A DNA stretch of 64,000 nucleotides, taken from contig NZ_CP049740.1 of the NCBI RefSeq assembly GCF_011100465.1, positions 747,857 through 811,856 on the forward strand, in the 5' to 3' direction. The notes below the pieces were generated by a model that was not told the DNA's origin, did no database searches, and was given only the letters and a program-made list of their open reading frames with translations. The DNA is from Jeotgalibaca arthritidis. Its GTDB lineage: Bacteria; Bacillota; Bacilli; Lactobacillales; Aerococcaceae. Positions 44,265 through 53,850 of this stretch are shown here, in pieces. Each line of letters starts with the position of its first letter. The first letter of the stretch is position 1. A program made the position numbers and the translations under genes.

Positions 44265-45146
44265 TTAACCTTTTAATGAACCTGCCATAATACCTTTGTC
44301 AAAGTACTTCTGGAAGAATGGATACATGATTAAGAGCGGCAAACTCGATACTACAATGGTCGAATATTTAATTAATTCAGCCAACTGTGCCATTTCAGCC
44401 ATTTCAGTAGCAGCACCTACCATATCTTGTTGTGGCTGATTTTGAATTAAAATTTTCCTTAATACAAGTTGGAGGGGTTGTAAATCTGCATCATTCAAAT
44501 AAATCATCGCATCAAAGTAGGAATTCCATTGTCCAACAAAAGCATACAGAAACAGCACAAAGATAATTGGTTTAGCAAGCGGTAACATAATTTTCAGAAA
44601 AACTTGCATCTCGTTGGCCCCATCCATGATGGCTGCTTCTTCCAGTTCAGTAGGCATTTGCCTAAAATACGTTCTTGCCAGAATAATATTCCAGACATTC
44701 ACAGCTCCTGGAAGAACAATTGCCCATATCGAGTTGAGCATTCCCAAATTCTTGATCAACAAGTAGGTAGGAACCAACCCTCCCCCGATGAACATGGTGA
44801 TCATGAGGAAAGTAGTGATGGGTCTTTTCCCTACTAAGTTTTTCTTTGATAATGGGTAAGCAGTTAGAACGGACAACGCAACAGTGAGAATACTAAAAGA
44901 AAACGAGTAAACAATCGAATTGATAAACCCTCGTACAATCGCTGGATCTTGCAATACTCTTCGATAACCTTCCAGCGTCCAGTTTGCCGGGTTGAAGCTG
45001 AGGCCTTGTGATCGTAGTATGAACGGGTCCATAAAGGAAGCTATCAATACATAGATTAAGGGTCCCAAAGTGACAAGAATAAGTAGCCCGATCACCATAC
45101 GATTCAACCATAAAATCCGCTTGTCAAATTTTGTTAATGAAATCAT
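44265..45146 (-). CDS. ABC sugar permease (LplC/YtcP-like)
   Basis: 293 aa with six membrane segments. The EAA loop appears as ELEEAAIMDGANEMQVFLKIMLPLAKP. Partner of the preceding permease; 11 bases separate them. No ATPase gene is in the operon, so the pair must share a multi-purpose ATPase such as MsmK encoded elsewhere. Confidence 0.93.
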   Translation of the reverse strand: MISLTKFDKRILWLNRMVIGLLILVTLGPLIYVLIASFMDPFILRSQGLSFNPANWTLEGYRRVLQDPAIVRGFINSIVYSFSFSILTVALSVLTAYPLSKKNLVGKRPITTFLMITMFIGGGLVPTYLLIKNLGMLNSIWAIVLPGAVNVWNIILARTYFRQMPTELEEAAIMDGANEMQVFLKIMLPLAKPIIFVLFLYAFVGQWNSYFDAMIYLNDADLQPLQLVLRKILIQNQPQQDMVGAATEMAEMAQLAELIKYSTIVVSSLPLLIMYPFFQKYFDKGIMAGSLKG

Positions 45147-45156
45147 TTTATCCTCC

Positions 45157-46107
45157 TTACAGAACGTTTCCGTCTTCGCTTATTTTATTCGCAATTGCAT
45201 TTACAATGAACAGTAAAATAATGTTAATGACAGTATTGAATAACCCAACGGCTGTGGAATATCCATAGTCGCCCATTTGTAGACCCACTTTGTAGACATA
45301 GGTTGAGATAATCTCAGAGACCGGTAGATTCATAGGTGTCTGCATCAAGAATGCTTTCTCATAACCGACGTTCATTACCCCTCCAACTGATAAGATGAAC
45401 TGAATCAGCATCATCGGTCGAAGCGTGGGCAGGTCAATATACCAAATACGCTGCAGGATATTTGCACCATCAATGAACGATGCATCGATTAATTCTTGGC
45501 TTACATTTGATAGTGCAGCTGTATAGAGGACAGAAGCCCAACCCATTCCCTGCCAGATTCCAGAGGCAATATAGAGCGTACGGAAATAGCTGGGTTGAGT
45601 CATAAATCGCACCGTTTGTCCCGTTACGGATTCTATAATAGCGTTTATTGGCCCATTCGCAGCCAAAAAGACAAACAGCATTCCGACGATAATAACCAAT
45701 GAAATAAAGTTTGGCGCATAGAGAATCAGTTGAAATCTTTTTTTCCATTTCCTATTCATAATTTGGTTCAATGAAATCGCAAGTATGACGGGAGGAAAGA
45801 ATCCTAAAATTAATCCGTAAATGCTGATTTTTAATGTGTTCTCTAACAGCATCCCGAAATTTGGTGAGCCTAAGAATTCTCTGAAGTTGTCTAACCCTAT
45901 CCAATCACTACCCCAAATCCCTTGCAATGGATTATAATCCTTAAAAGCTAATAAAATTCCATACATGGGGATATACTTAAAAATCAAAGTCAGTAGTAAC
46001 CCCGGAAGTAACATCAGGTACAAGAGGCGGTGCTTTTTAATATATTCCCATCTTGAAGAACGTCTTTTTACTTTCGTTTCTGATTTATCAAAGGCAGATG
46101 TTGCCAA
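45157..46107 (-). CDS. ABC sugar permease (LplB/YteP-like)
   Basis: First gene of the fructan operon. The start is taken as the TTG at 46107, eight bases after AAGGAGG, giving 316 aa; an upstream frame extension would run through the operator and ribosome site. It has six membrane segments, and the EAA loop appears as ELIDASFIDGANILQRIWYIDLPTLRP. The N-terminal basic stretch (KVKRRSSRWEYIKKHR) lies before the first helix, as in other LplB proteins. Confidence 0.9.
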   Translation of the reverse strand: MATSAFDKSETKVKRRSSRWEYIKKHRLLYLMLLPGLLLTLIFKYIPMYGILLAFKDYNPLQGIWGSDWIGLDNFREFLGSPNFGMLLENTLKISIYGLILGFFPPVILAISLNQIMNRKWKKRFQLILYAPNFISLVIIVGMLFVFLAANGPINAIIESVTGQTVRFMTQPSYFRTLYIASGIWQGMGWASVLYTAALSNVSQELIDASFIDGANILQRIWYIDLPTLRPMMLIQFILSVGGVMNVGYEKAFLMQTPMNLPVSEIISTYVYKVGLQMGDYGYSTAVGLFNTVINIILLFIVNAIANKISEDGNVL

Positions 46108-46124
46108 TTCTTTTCCCTCCTTTT

Positions 46125-46135
46125 GAAACGTTTCC
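46125..46135. promoter_or_regulatory. LacI-type operator O2
   Basis: Palindrome GAAACGTTTC just upstream of the ribosome site of the first permease; identical core to the site at 46166. Confidence 0.78.
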
Positions 46136-46165
46136 AATTTGTTCGAAAAATAAAGTTCCCTTTTT

Positions 46166-46176
46166 GGAAACGTTTC
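46166..46176. promoter_or_regulatory. LacI-type operator O1
   Basis: GGAAACGTTTC 13 bases downstream of the -10 box, 41 bases from O2 (about four helical turns), suggesting cooperative or looping repression by the operon's LacI protein. Confidence 0.8.
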
Positions 46177-46188
46177 ATTTATAGGGCT

Positions 46189-46217
46189 ATATTACCACCC
46201 TATGAAAGGGCTGTCAA
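46189..46217 (-). promoter_or_regulatory. Promoter of the fructan operon
   Basis: Minus-strand TTGACA, 17 bases, TAATAT, directly upstream of operator O1. Confidence 0.82.
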
Positions 46218-46261
46218 TTGTTTTTTTTATTTTTGATTTTTCAATTTAAGCCAGACAGAGC

Positions 46262-46335
46262 CGGTTCATCTAGATAACTCAAAACATACTTCCAGTGGCG
46301 TCTGGTAATCCACATTACTATGATGTCATAGGGCA
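46262..46335 (-). pseudogene. Possible transposase tail
   Basis: The minus strand encodes HHSNVDYQTPLEVCFELSR then a stop. It resembles the C-terminal TP-E motif region of DDE transposases (IS3/IS30-like). Too short for a firm assignment. Confidence 0.35.
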
Positions 46336-46524
46336 TTTGTAGCACTAAGTAAAATAAACTGGAAACAACATCCTGAATCATTCATCTTTTTCCTAAATAT
46401 TCACTAAAAGCGTATTGTGGCGCTATTATTCTATCTACATCCCTGCACCATTTGGGTGTACAAAAAAACCCCAATCTTCTATGGTCAAAGCGTCTAAACC
46501 TAACCAAGGAAAGAGGTCCTCTCA

Positions 46525-46885
46525 ATGGCTAAATTACAGGAAAGATGCGTAAAATTCAACTCAAAATTGCTAGTGAATAATACGGGTGAGAATCTTTTCA
46601 TGGATTCGAGCTTCTCAAAATTAGCCGGCTATCCTGCTGATTCATCCGCCAACTCACTGAAGGAATACCCAGTTACTTAAGAAAGAAGCCATCGCCTCAC
46701 AAGCTTCGCCTTCCCGGTTCTGGGATAGAATGTGTCCGCCCAGACTGTGTTCCGGCTTTACCACAAGGAAGCCATGGAAATTTCATCTAGGAAGCAACGA
46801 ACGGCTTCTATTTTGATAAGACCGACAGTTCCTCCTTCTTGGAGAACCATGACGGCATGATGGTCAGCTTGTTGGATTGGTAAGT
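46525..46885 (+). mobile_element. IS1380-family transposase remnant, frameshifted
   Basis: An ATG after AGAGG opens MAKLQERCVKFNSKLLV, then LAGYPADSSANSLKE, and after a frame change KKEAIASQASPSRFWDRM. These match the N-terminal third of IS1380-type transposases in order. Further stops and frame changes follow and the catalytic DDE part is missing. No terminal inverted repeats were found. It is a decayed IS copy at the edge between the fructan operon and csp. Confidence 0.7.
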
Positions 46886-46889
46886 CATG

Positions 46890-47132
46890 CTAATGGCTAT
46901 TCTTAAAAAATTGAAATGCTTAAACCTTAAAAAAACATTTTTCAAGAAGAATTCAGGCGTATGAATAGTTCATAGTTCAATTTAAATATTATTTTCGCAT
47001 TGTTTAATTATTGTTTTAGAGTGATTTCACTTAACAGAATGTCTTTCTACAATTTTGTGCTTTACAATTTTGGATTTTACTTTTTCATCTTTATCAACGA
47101 CTTTTATTAGTAACGCAAATTGTAAAATTAAG
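46890..47132. other. AT-rich intergenic DNA
   Basis: No frame, repeat or RNA structure I can support; probably decayed sequence continuing from the IS remnant. Confidence 0.3.
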
Positions 47133-47339
47133 TTAGACAACTAAAAGAACCATTCGTGGTACACTCAAACTGTATTTCCGACCAAAGAATCCAACTGTAT
47201 TATGCTTTGTATTTGAAAAGTGTTTAACAACATCTTCAAACTTCATAGTACTCCCCATTTTCATTGAAAATTCACCAAAAATCATTTCCGAAACTTCAGC
47301 TATCTTTTTTGGTTGATTCGATAAAAAAATATATTCATA
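47133..47339 (-). pseudogene. Unidentified C-terminal gene remnant
   Basis: A minus-strand frame with stops on both sides reads NQPKKIAEVSEMIFGEF, then KFEDVVKHFSNTKH and FFGRKYSLSVPRM before its stop. It looks like real protein by composition but has no start codon with a ribosome site. Family unknown. Confidence 0.35.
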
Positions 47340-47490
47340 TTAGTCACTCTTCCAATTTTTTTTAAGATTATCGGTAACATTAACTGATACTATCTAATAA
47401 AGAGTCTCAAATTAAAAGGAAAGTACAACTGTTGTATCAACAAATTTCTCGTTTTTTTAACACGGATTAGAAAAATAATGCGCTAAAAAG

Positions 47491-47523
47491 AAAAAACACC
47501 TCAGCGAATTTGCTGAGGTGTTT
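47491..47523. terminator. Terminator after csp
   Basis: AACACCTCAGC/GCTGAGGTGTT; minus strand ends in six T residues. Confidence 0.88.
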
Positions 47524-47541
47524 GATAAGTTAAAGTTTAAA

Positions 47542-47742
47542 TTAAGCTTTGTGAACGTTAACTGCTTGAGGTCCACGGTTACCTTGTTCTACTTCAAAAG
47601 TAACTGCTTGCCCTTCGTCTAAAGATTTGAATCCTTCAGATTGGATTGCTGAGAAGTGTACGAATACATCGTCAGAACCTTCACATTCGATAAATCCAAA
47701 ACCTTTTTCTGCGTTAAACCATTTTACTGTACCGTTATTCAT
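47542..47742 (-). CDS. csp: Cold-shock protein
   Basis: A 66-aa OB-fold RNA chaperone. RNP1 is KGFGFIE and RNP2 is VFVHF; the start [14 protein letters not shown] is standard and preceded by CGGAGG. A long AT-rich leader upstream (47743 to about 47980) may hold the cold-responsive 5' region. Single gene with its own terminator. Confidence 0.95.
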   Translation of the reverse strand: MNNGTVKWFNAEKGFGFIECEGSDDVFVHFSAIQSEGFKSLDEGQAVTFEVEQGNRGPQAVNVHKA

Positions 47743-48000
47743 AATGATATTCCTCCGTTGTGCTTTTTGCACGTTTTATTATAATACTTCGTTCAAAAAA
47801 TAAAGAGAGAATTAATCACATACATGAATAACATACAATCTTATTTTGTTAACAAAATTACTACATTGATAACTATAACCCTTTTCTCGACATAAGTAAA
47901 GGGGGGAGAACATTAAGTTAATCAACTAAGTGAATCAAATGCGTAAATAATCGATTCATGTTAGAATAGAATTAAGACATTTTTGGAGGATGATATAATT

Positions 48001-48381
48001 ATGAACCAAGTATTAGTTGAAATTTGCTTACGTGTTAGAGACATTGAAGCTACTTTAGACTTCTATACAAACCTATTTGATTTTGAGATTGCGAGCCGCA
48101 GAGAATTTCCAGAGAATAAATTTGATTTGATCTACTTGAACTCACCTGGTTCTTCTGTTCAAATCGAATTAACGTATAACTATGATGCAGAGCCATACGA
48201 AGTTGGAAATGGCTTTAGTCATTTAGGTGTAACCGTTAGTGACTTAGAAAAAATGCATGACATCTGTAAAGCATCTGCCTACGAAACAGGCGAATTAAAA
48301 GGCCTTGCAGGTGGCAAACCATCTTACTTCTTCGTAACAGATCCCGATGGTTACCGTATTGAAGTAAAACGCGAGAAATAA
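48001..48381 (+). CDS. VOC-family protein, glyoxalase I-like
   Basis: 126 aa; start 48001 follows GGAGGATGATATAATT. Two beta-alpha-beta-beta-beta halves: LVEICLRVRDIEATLDFY and FSHLGVTVSDLEKM, ending in DPDGYRIEVKRE. Likely metal ligands are Glu (VEICL), Glu (IELTY), His (SHLGV) and Glu (IEVKR), close to the lactoylglutathione lyase pattern but with Glu in place of the first His. It may convert the hemithioacetal of methylglyoxal, with GloB at 25463 as the next enzyme. Confidence 0.8.
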   Translation: MNQVLVEICLRVRDIEATLDFYTNLFDFEIASRREFPENKFDLIYLNSPGSSVQIELTYNYDAEPYEVGNGFSHLGVTVSDLEKMHDICKASAYETGELKGLAGGKPSYFFVTDPDGYRIEVKREK

Positions 48382-48386
48382 TAGAT

Positions 48387-48447
48387 AAGAACTTCATCTA
48401 AATTAGCTAGTTGCTATTTCGGCTGTCTAATTTAGGGGGAGTTCTTA
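48387..48447. terminator. Bidirectional terminator
   Basis: AGAACT...CTAAATTAG pairs with CTAATTTAG...AGTTCT (with asymmetric inner loops) between the convergent VOC and hsdR genes. Confidence 0.65.
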
Positions 48448-48505
48448 TATTTTGTTGTTTATCTAAGATAATATTTTACGTATGATTTAAATTGTTCTGT
48501 CTCTT

Positions 48506-51500
48506 TCAGACATTTCCTCCTACGCCTTTAAACTTCTCTACAAATGCTGCAATTTTTTCAAAAACACTTTGCTTTTTTGTTAAATACTTAGGATTTAACG
48601 GACTCATTTTTGGTAGAATACTATTCAATTCTGATCCATTTTCACTAGCATATTCTCTCTTCAGTGAAGTAAGTATATACCTCTTTGCCGCCTCTTCATT
48701 AAGGTCTTCAGCCTGAATTAATTCCTCGGCTTCACGTTTTTGCTCAGCTTGAGCGAAGGAGAAGAACGCCTCAATAATACTTGCCTTATCATGAATCTCA
48801 TTTAAATCTGTCTGATTGATAAAGTCGACTACTAAGCTTTCTTTAGCACGGTTCCCCACACTGGATCGGATTAATCGACGGACCTCATCAACAATTGAAG
48901 CTTTATCATTTGTTTTCTTGTTCTTTTCAAAAATCAATTCGAGAATATAATCTAGATTGATTTCTTGTGACTTTAATAAGTCTACTTCAAAGACTACATC
49001 ATCCCAATCAATCGTTGATTGTTCTTTTTCTTTTCCGTCTTTTTCACGGCGAAGCCAGTCCCGAATATCATTATAAGTAGAACGATAGTCTTGAATCAGT
49101 CTTTCTTTCGGTATCTCAACCTCTTGCATAACAGCTATATCCTCATCAGTTAAGTAATGAGTAGCTTTAAATGACTCTAAAGCTTCTTGATCGTGTATAT
49201 CTACCGATTGTAGGGCTTTTAAACTAGCAAACTCATCATAATTTTGTAGAATATTTTCAACACGTAGATACTCTCCAAAAAGTTTCACAAAATCTTTTTT
49301 GTCTTTTTCAGTCGTAATGTCATCAATATCCGAAAAGCGCTCCTCTAATTCTTGCACTACATCTAAATAACCACGACGCGCTTCACCGGTAGATATATCA
49401 GTAAAGCCTTCCATATATTCTCTGTAACTTTTTTCGAGGACTACGTTTTTAGTGTTTTTATCTCCAAAGAGAGTAATTGCATCAATAGTCGCTTCCTCTA
49501 AATCTCTAAAAGTTACAATGTTTCCAAATGTTTTGGTCGAATCATAAATTCGATTCGTTCGTGAGAAAGCTTGCATCAATCCATGGTAACGAAGATTTTT
49601 ATCCACAAATAATGTGTTTAAGGTTGGTGCATCAAAACCGGTTAAGAACATCCCAACTACTATTAACAAATCAACTTCTTTTTTCCTTACTCGATTCGCA
49701 AGGTCACGATAATAATTCTGGAATCCTTTACTATCGACATTATAATTCGTTTTAAACATCGTATTGTAATCTTTAATTGCACTTGCTAAAAACTCTTTGG
49801 CACTACTTTCCATAGCAGTAATTTCAAATGTCTCATCAAGAATTTCACCTATGGCACTTTGCTCTTCATTGGCAGCAAATGAAAAAATTGTTGCGACTTT
49901 AAGAGGTTTATCGCTATCTTTCTGTAAGGCCATCAATGACTCATAGTAAAGCTTGGCTGCAGCAACACTACTGACAGCAAACATAGCATTGAATCCCTTA
50001 CCATTAGCGTGCGTACGATGCGTTTTTATGCGGAAGTTATTTTGAATGTACTGAGATATTTCTTTAATTCTTTCTGGGTGTAACAAGGCTTCTTTGTTTT
50101 CTGCTGCAGTTAGTTTCTTCTCATCTCGTTCCATCTCAATAGACTTGAAGCGCGGATGCACATCGTTATAATCCACTTTAAACTTTAGAACTTTTTCATC
50201 TCTGATTGCATCGGTAATCACATAAGCATGTAACTCTCTTCCAAATACAGTCGCAGTCGTATCTGAGCCCAAGGCATTCTCAGGAAAAATAGGCGTGCCA
50301 GTAAAACCAAATTGATAGTACTTTTTAAATTTTTTGGTTATATTCTTTTGAGCTTCACCAAACTGTGAGCGGTGAGCCTCATCGAAAATGAACACAACGT
50401 GTTTGTTATAGATAGGTAGTTCTGCTTCACCTTTGATTAGATTATTCAGCTTCTGTATAGTAGTAACAATGATTTTGTTATCATCTTTTTCTATATTTCG
50501 CTTTAGTCCTGCTGTATTTTCTGAACCATTAACACTATCAGGTGAAAAGCGTTGATACTCTTTCATCGTCTGATAATCTAAGTCTTTTCTATCTACTACG
50601 AAAAATACCTTATCAATAAATTCTAATTCCGTAGCCAAACGAGCAGCTTTAAAACTCGTCAACGTTTTTCCCGATCCTGTTGTATGCCATATGAAGCCAC
50701 CACTTTCGATGGAACTCCATTTTTTGGTTTGATACGCACTTTTTATTTTCCACAAGATGCGTTCGGTTGCTGCTATTTGATAAGGGCGCATGACAAGTAA
50801 CGTGTCACTCGAATCAAAGACTGAATAATTAAATAGTACATTCAACATCGTATTCTTATTAAAGAATGTCGCTGTGAAATCTTTTAAATCCTTTATCAGC
50901 GTATTATCTGCTTTCGCCCAGTTCATTGTAAAATCAAAACTATTCTTATCTCGTTTTGTCGTATTCGCAAAGTAGCGCGTGTCAGTCCCATTAGAAATCA
51001 CGAAAATCTGTAAGTATTTAAATAGAGAATTCTCTGAATTAAAGCTCTCTTTGCTGTACCGATTCACTTGATTGAATGCTTCACGAATAGCGATACCACG
51101 TTTCTTTAATTCCATTTGTATTAAAGGAAGCCCATTAACTAGGATTGTCACATCATATCGGTTAGTCTGTGTTCCTTTTAGCTCAAACTGTGAAATCACC
51201 TGCACTTTGTTTTTTGCGAGATTCTGTTTATCCATTAGATAGATATTTTGAATATGACCATCATCAAATACAAAATCGTAAATATAGTCAGTATGAATTT
51301 TACGCGTTTTATCAATGTGATTATCACTGGGTGTATCTAAAAACTGCTCACAAAACCGAATCCATTCCGCCTCAGTAAACTCAATATTGTTAAGTTTTTG
51401 TAATTGCACACGTACATTCGCAAGCATCTTTTCAGGAGTCGTTAAACCCGGCAGATATTCATACCCCTGATTGATTAAATCCTGGATAAAATCTCGTTCA

Positions 51501-51613
51501 AGTGCCGATTCTGTTTGATAGCTTGCTTGCACTTCATTTACCTCTGAGTACTTGGTATACTTTTCCAGTACGATGAAGTTGTTTGACTCCGCAATGGTTT
51601 TTAAGTCATTCAT
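48506..51613 (-). CDS. hsdR: Type I restriction endonuclease subunit R
   Basis: The motor/nuclease subunit that translocates and cuts unmodified DNA. 1035 aa from [10 protein letters not shown] (51613), which overlaps the preceding gene by 8 bases and has GGAGGAAG. N-terminal nuclease domain: [13 protein letters not shown] and MELKK carry the PD-(D/E)xK residues. Helicase motifs: HTTGSGKT (Walker A), FDEAHRSQ (DEAH box), FTGTPIF, and [24 protein letters not shown]. Last gene of hsdM-hsdS-(prrC-like)-hsdR. Confidence 0.96.
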   Translation of the reverse strand: MNDLKTIAESNNFIVLEKYTKYSEVNEVQASYQTESALERDFIQDLINQGYEYLPGLTTPEKMLANVRVQLQKLNNIEFTEAEWIRFCEQFLDTPSDNHIDKTRKIHTDYIYDFVFDDGHIQNIYLMDKQNLAKNKVQVISQFELKGTQTNRYDVTILVNGLPLIQMELKKRGIAIREAFNQVNRYSKESFNSENSLFKYLQIFVISNGTDTRYFANTTKRDKNSFDFTMNWAKADNTLIKDLKDFTATFFNKNTMLNVLFNYSVFDSSDTLLVMRPYQIAATERILWKIKSAYQTKKWSSIESGGFIWHTTGSGKTLTSFKAARLATELEFIDKVFFVVDRKDLDYQTMKEYQRFSPDSVNGSENTAGLKRNIEKDDNKIIVTTIQKLNNLIKGEAELPIYNKHVVFIFDEAHRSQFGEAQKNITKKFKKYYQFGFTGTPIFPENALGSDTTATVFGRELHAYVITDAIRDEKVLKFKVDYNDVHPRFKSIEMERDEKKLTAAENKEALLHPERIKEISQYIQNNFRIKTHRTHANGKGFNAMFAVSSVAAAKLYYESLMALQKDSDKPLKVATIFSFAANEEQSAIGEILDETFEITAMESSAKEFLASAIKDYNTMFKTNYNVDSKGFQNYYRDLANRVRKKEVDLLIVVGMFLTGFDAPTLNTLFVDKNLRYHGLMQAFSRTNRIYDSTKTFGNIVTFRDLEEATIDAITLFGDKNTKNVVLEKSYREYMEGFTDISTGEARRGYLDVVQELEERFSDIDDITTEKDKKDFVKLFGEYLRVENILQNYDEFASLKALQSVDIHDQEALESFKATHYLTDEDIAVMQEVEIPKERLIQDYRSTYNDIRDWLRREKDGKEKEQSTIDWDDVVFEVDLLKSQEINLDYILELIFEKNKKTNDKASIVDEVRRLIRSSVGNRAKESLVVDFINQTDLNEIHDKASIIEAFFSFAQAEQKREAEELIQAEDLNEEAAKRYILTSLKREYASENGSELNSILPKMSPLNPKYLTKKQSVFEKIAAFVEKFKGVGGNV

Positions 51614-52727
51614 CTTCTTCCTCCTTCCAAAAACCATAATTATTAATCAAATGTTCAAGTAAATATTTTACAGTTTTCTTTTCTTGGGGAGATGGTTCTG
51701 CTGCACTCTCATAAGCTAATGTAGAATGACTTGTAAACTGAATTATACGATTATAATAAGCTTCCTGATTATTAGGAAGTAATCGTGACCACGAAGGAAA
51801 TCCAAGAAAACTTGCTGTTTTTTCATAGAGGTTTCTTAATAGAGTGAAATGGTACCTTTGTACTTGATTGCCCTCAATGGCATTCTCTATCGTTTTTTTC
51901 AAAAATAAGTGATAGGAGAAACTCTTATTCGAGTCTCCTCCCTTTGTGTCAAACTCAAAAGTGCCATCTTCCTGGCGTTCTATCATGTAACATGTCTTAC
52001 TTTTGATTTCGTTATATAACACATTATAAAAAGTAGTATTGTGTGATGTGATGACAAACTTAAGTCCTGAATCACTTCTCTTAATTAATTGTGCCAAGTC
52101 TACAGCAAGCTGAATTAGATGGTTGTCATCTAGTGAAGTTACGGGATCATCAATAAAAACATACTTCAACTCATCAAACTGATTTGTTTCTCTATCGGCC
52201 GGATCGGGGACACTTAATACGTTAATAGCCTGTTCAAAAAGTGAATAAAATACACTCCATATGAAACTACTCTCCTCTCCTTTAGAAATCTTGATAGTTT
52301 CTGAAATTTCTTCGTTACCCCCCTCATATGAGAAAGTTACTTCAGAAAAATCTTCATTGAAATGTGGTGTTAGTTTGTCATTTGTATAATGTTGAAATTT
52401 ACTAATTATATTTATGTCTTGCCCTTGCTCTTCAAAAATCCACCTCGTAAAAGAATTAGGCCGAATTATGAGTTTCGGTTTAAGTTCGTTTTCTAGATCG
52501 TTATCCCAATAGAACAGGTCTTCCGTAAAAGCATTATAGTAAAGGATTTCTTTTCTTTCCACTTCTAATTCCTCTAGTTCTATATCGCCGTTTGAATTCT
52601 GTGAAACTAACAATCTTAATTCTCGTGAAAGTCTTGTTTTCCCATTCCCATTAAAGCCATAAATAAGCTGAACTTTTTTGTTGTTTTCTTTTAGTTGCTG
52701 CGCGATCTCATTTAAGCTCTTTCCCAT
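51606..52727 (-). CDS. prrC: PrrC-like anticodon nuclease (AAA/ABC ATPase)
   Basis: 373 aa from the ATG at 52727, nine bases after AGAGGA. N-terminal ABC-like ATPase: Walker A GFNGNGKT (about residue 25), a degenerate signature SKGEES, Walker B/D-loop [12 protein letters not shown], and H-loop SHNTTF. The C-terminal part has R298-x3-E302 and H334, the same spacing (R, +4, +36) as the Arg-Glu-His catalytic triad reported for E. coli PrrC, a tRNA-Lys anticodon nuclease held silent by a type IC restriction complex. It lies between hsdS and hsdR, the position of prrC. No zinc-hook coiled coil is present, which excludes RloC. Function is inferred. Confidence 0.82.
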   Translation of the reverse strand: MGKSLNEIAQQLKENNKKVQLIYGFNGNGKTRLSRELRLLVSQNSNGDIELEELEVERKEILYYNAFTEDLFYWDNDLENELKPKLIIRPNSFTRWIFEEQGQDINIISKFQHYTNDKLTPHFNEDFSEVTFSYEGGNEEISETIKISKGEESSFIWSVFYSLFEQAINVLSVPDPADRETNQFDELKYVFIDDPVTSLDDNHLIQLAVDLAQLIKRSDSGLKFVITSHNTTFYNVLYNEIKSKTCYMIERQEDGTFEFDTKGGDSNKSFSYHLFLKKTIENAIEGNQVQRYHFTLLRNLYEKTASFLGFPSWSRLLPNNQEAYYNRIIQFTSHSTLAYESAAEPSPQEKKTVKYLLEHLINNYGFWKEEEDE

Positions 52728-52728
52728 A

Positions 52729-53850
52729 CTATGCATTCCTCTCAATTTTAGGAAATGAAAGCAGCATGTTACGGTAATATTCGTACTGTTTTTGACGCAA
52801 TTCTATTTCACGAGGTAAACCTTCTGTAATTGAAGATGTTATTGCGTCGAATTTGTCTAGAATAGAGACGATGCGTTCTTTTTCTTCAAGCGAAGGGTTT
52901 GGTATTTTAATAGCATTTAAATTCCTTTGATTCAATTTCGGTTGAGCTGCACCTGATATATATGGTGTCAAATCTATACTATTCAAATAATACTCAATAT
53001 ATCTACGTTCAGCATATGTATTGAATTTTAATACATGAGCATGATTATTCACCCAGCTTTTTCCACTAATGCTAAATGCAATTGGTGTATTTCTAGCCAA
53101 TAAATTCGCACCATCTTCTGAAACGAGTAAAAAATCACCGTCAAAAATAAAATCTTTTACATAGTCAACAATACCAGATGCTCCATAATAAGGAATATCA
53201 CCAGTTTCTCTCAAACCACTAGTAATGGGTTTACGCATTGAATCATGATTTTCTGCAAGTTCTCCCAACGCCTTCCACTCAACTTCACCCTCTTCAAACG
53301 TTAACAACTTATCTCGATAATAAGCATATTGTTTTTGACGAGCTGTAAGCTCTGCTGTAAGCTCTGCTGTAAGCTCTGTGAAGGTATCCAAAATACGGAC
53401 GATTTCTCCTTGAACTCTGATTGAGGGTACGGGGATTTCAAACCTTTCAAGCATCGGTTTTCTAATTGAAATAGAAGTAGAACCTACACTTTTTTGCAAA
53501 ATGTACTGTTTAAAATTTTCAGTCATTACGTAATATAAGAACTTGGCTTTTACTTTATCAGAAAGTAAATGGATTCTATATGCGCGCTGATGTAAAGCAT
53601 ATTTCCCTTGGACAAAATGGTATATATCACCAATCCCACCTTCTCCGGGCACAACAATAGCAGTTTCATCAAACTCATAAACATTTGACTTTAAAATATT
53701 TTTTGAACGAACATAGAATGGGTACTCCCCGTTTTCCTTTTCATCCTGACGATTCGAACTACCAGTACCTATTTCCGAAAGTTGTCCCAACTGCATCCAT
53801 TCAACATCAACACCATCAAGCAATTTCTCCATAAAATTCGACTCCATCAC
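52729..53850 (-). CDS. hsdS: Type I restriction specificity subunit
   Basis: 373 aa with two target-recognition domains (about 18-145 and 195-325) and two conserved helical spacers ([18 protein letters not shown] in the middle, [18 protein letters not shown] at the end), which set half-site spacing. The central spacer contains [13 protein letters not shown], encoded by 12-bp tandem repeats, the feature that changes specificity in EcoR124-type (IC) systems. The ATG overlaps the hsdM stop. The recognition sequence cannot be predicted here. Confidence 0.95.
   Translation of the reverse strand: MMESNFMEKLLDGVDVEWMQLGQLSEIGTGSSNRQDEKENGEYPFYVRSKNILKSNVYEFDETAIVVPGEGGIGDIYHFVQGKYALHQRAYRIHLLSDKVKAKFLYYVMTENFKQYILQKSVGSTSISIRKPMLERFEIPVPSIRVQGEIVRILDTFTELTAELTAELTARQKQYAYYRDKLLTFEEGEVEWKALGELAENHDSMRKPITSGLRETGDIPYYGASGIVDYVKDFIFDGDFLLVSEDGANLLARNTPIAFSISGKSWVNNHAHVLKFNTYAERRYIEYYLNSIDLTPYISGAAQPKLNQRNLNAIKIPNPSLEEKERIVSILDKFDAITSSITEGLPREIELRQKQYEYYRNMLLSFPKIERNA
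53344..53379. repeat. 12-bp tandem repeat in hsdS (TAEL)
   Basis: Three consecutive near-perfect copies of TGTAAGCTCTGC (+ strand), the third with one end change. On the coding strand they give Thr-Ala-Glu-Leu units. Each 12-bp gain or loss keeps the frame and lengthens or shortens the spacer helix by four residues. Confidence 0.9.

Noticed and set aside
46125..46176. cre (CcpA) sites at the fructan operon
   Set aside because: The perfect GAAACGTTTC palindromes fail the cre consensus at several defined positions and fit a LacI-type operator better, with the regulator in the operon.
51606..52727. RloC anticodon nuclease
   Set aside because: RloC is about twice as long and has a zinc-hook coiled coil; none is present, and gene position fits PrrC.
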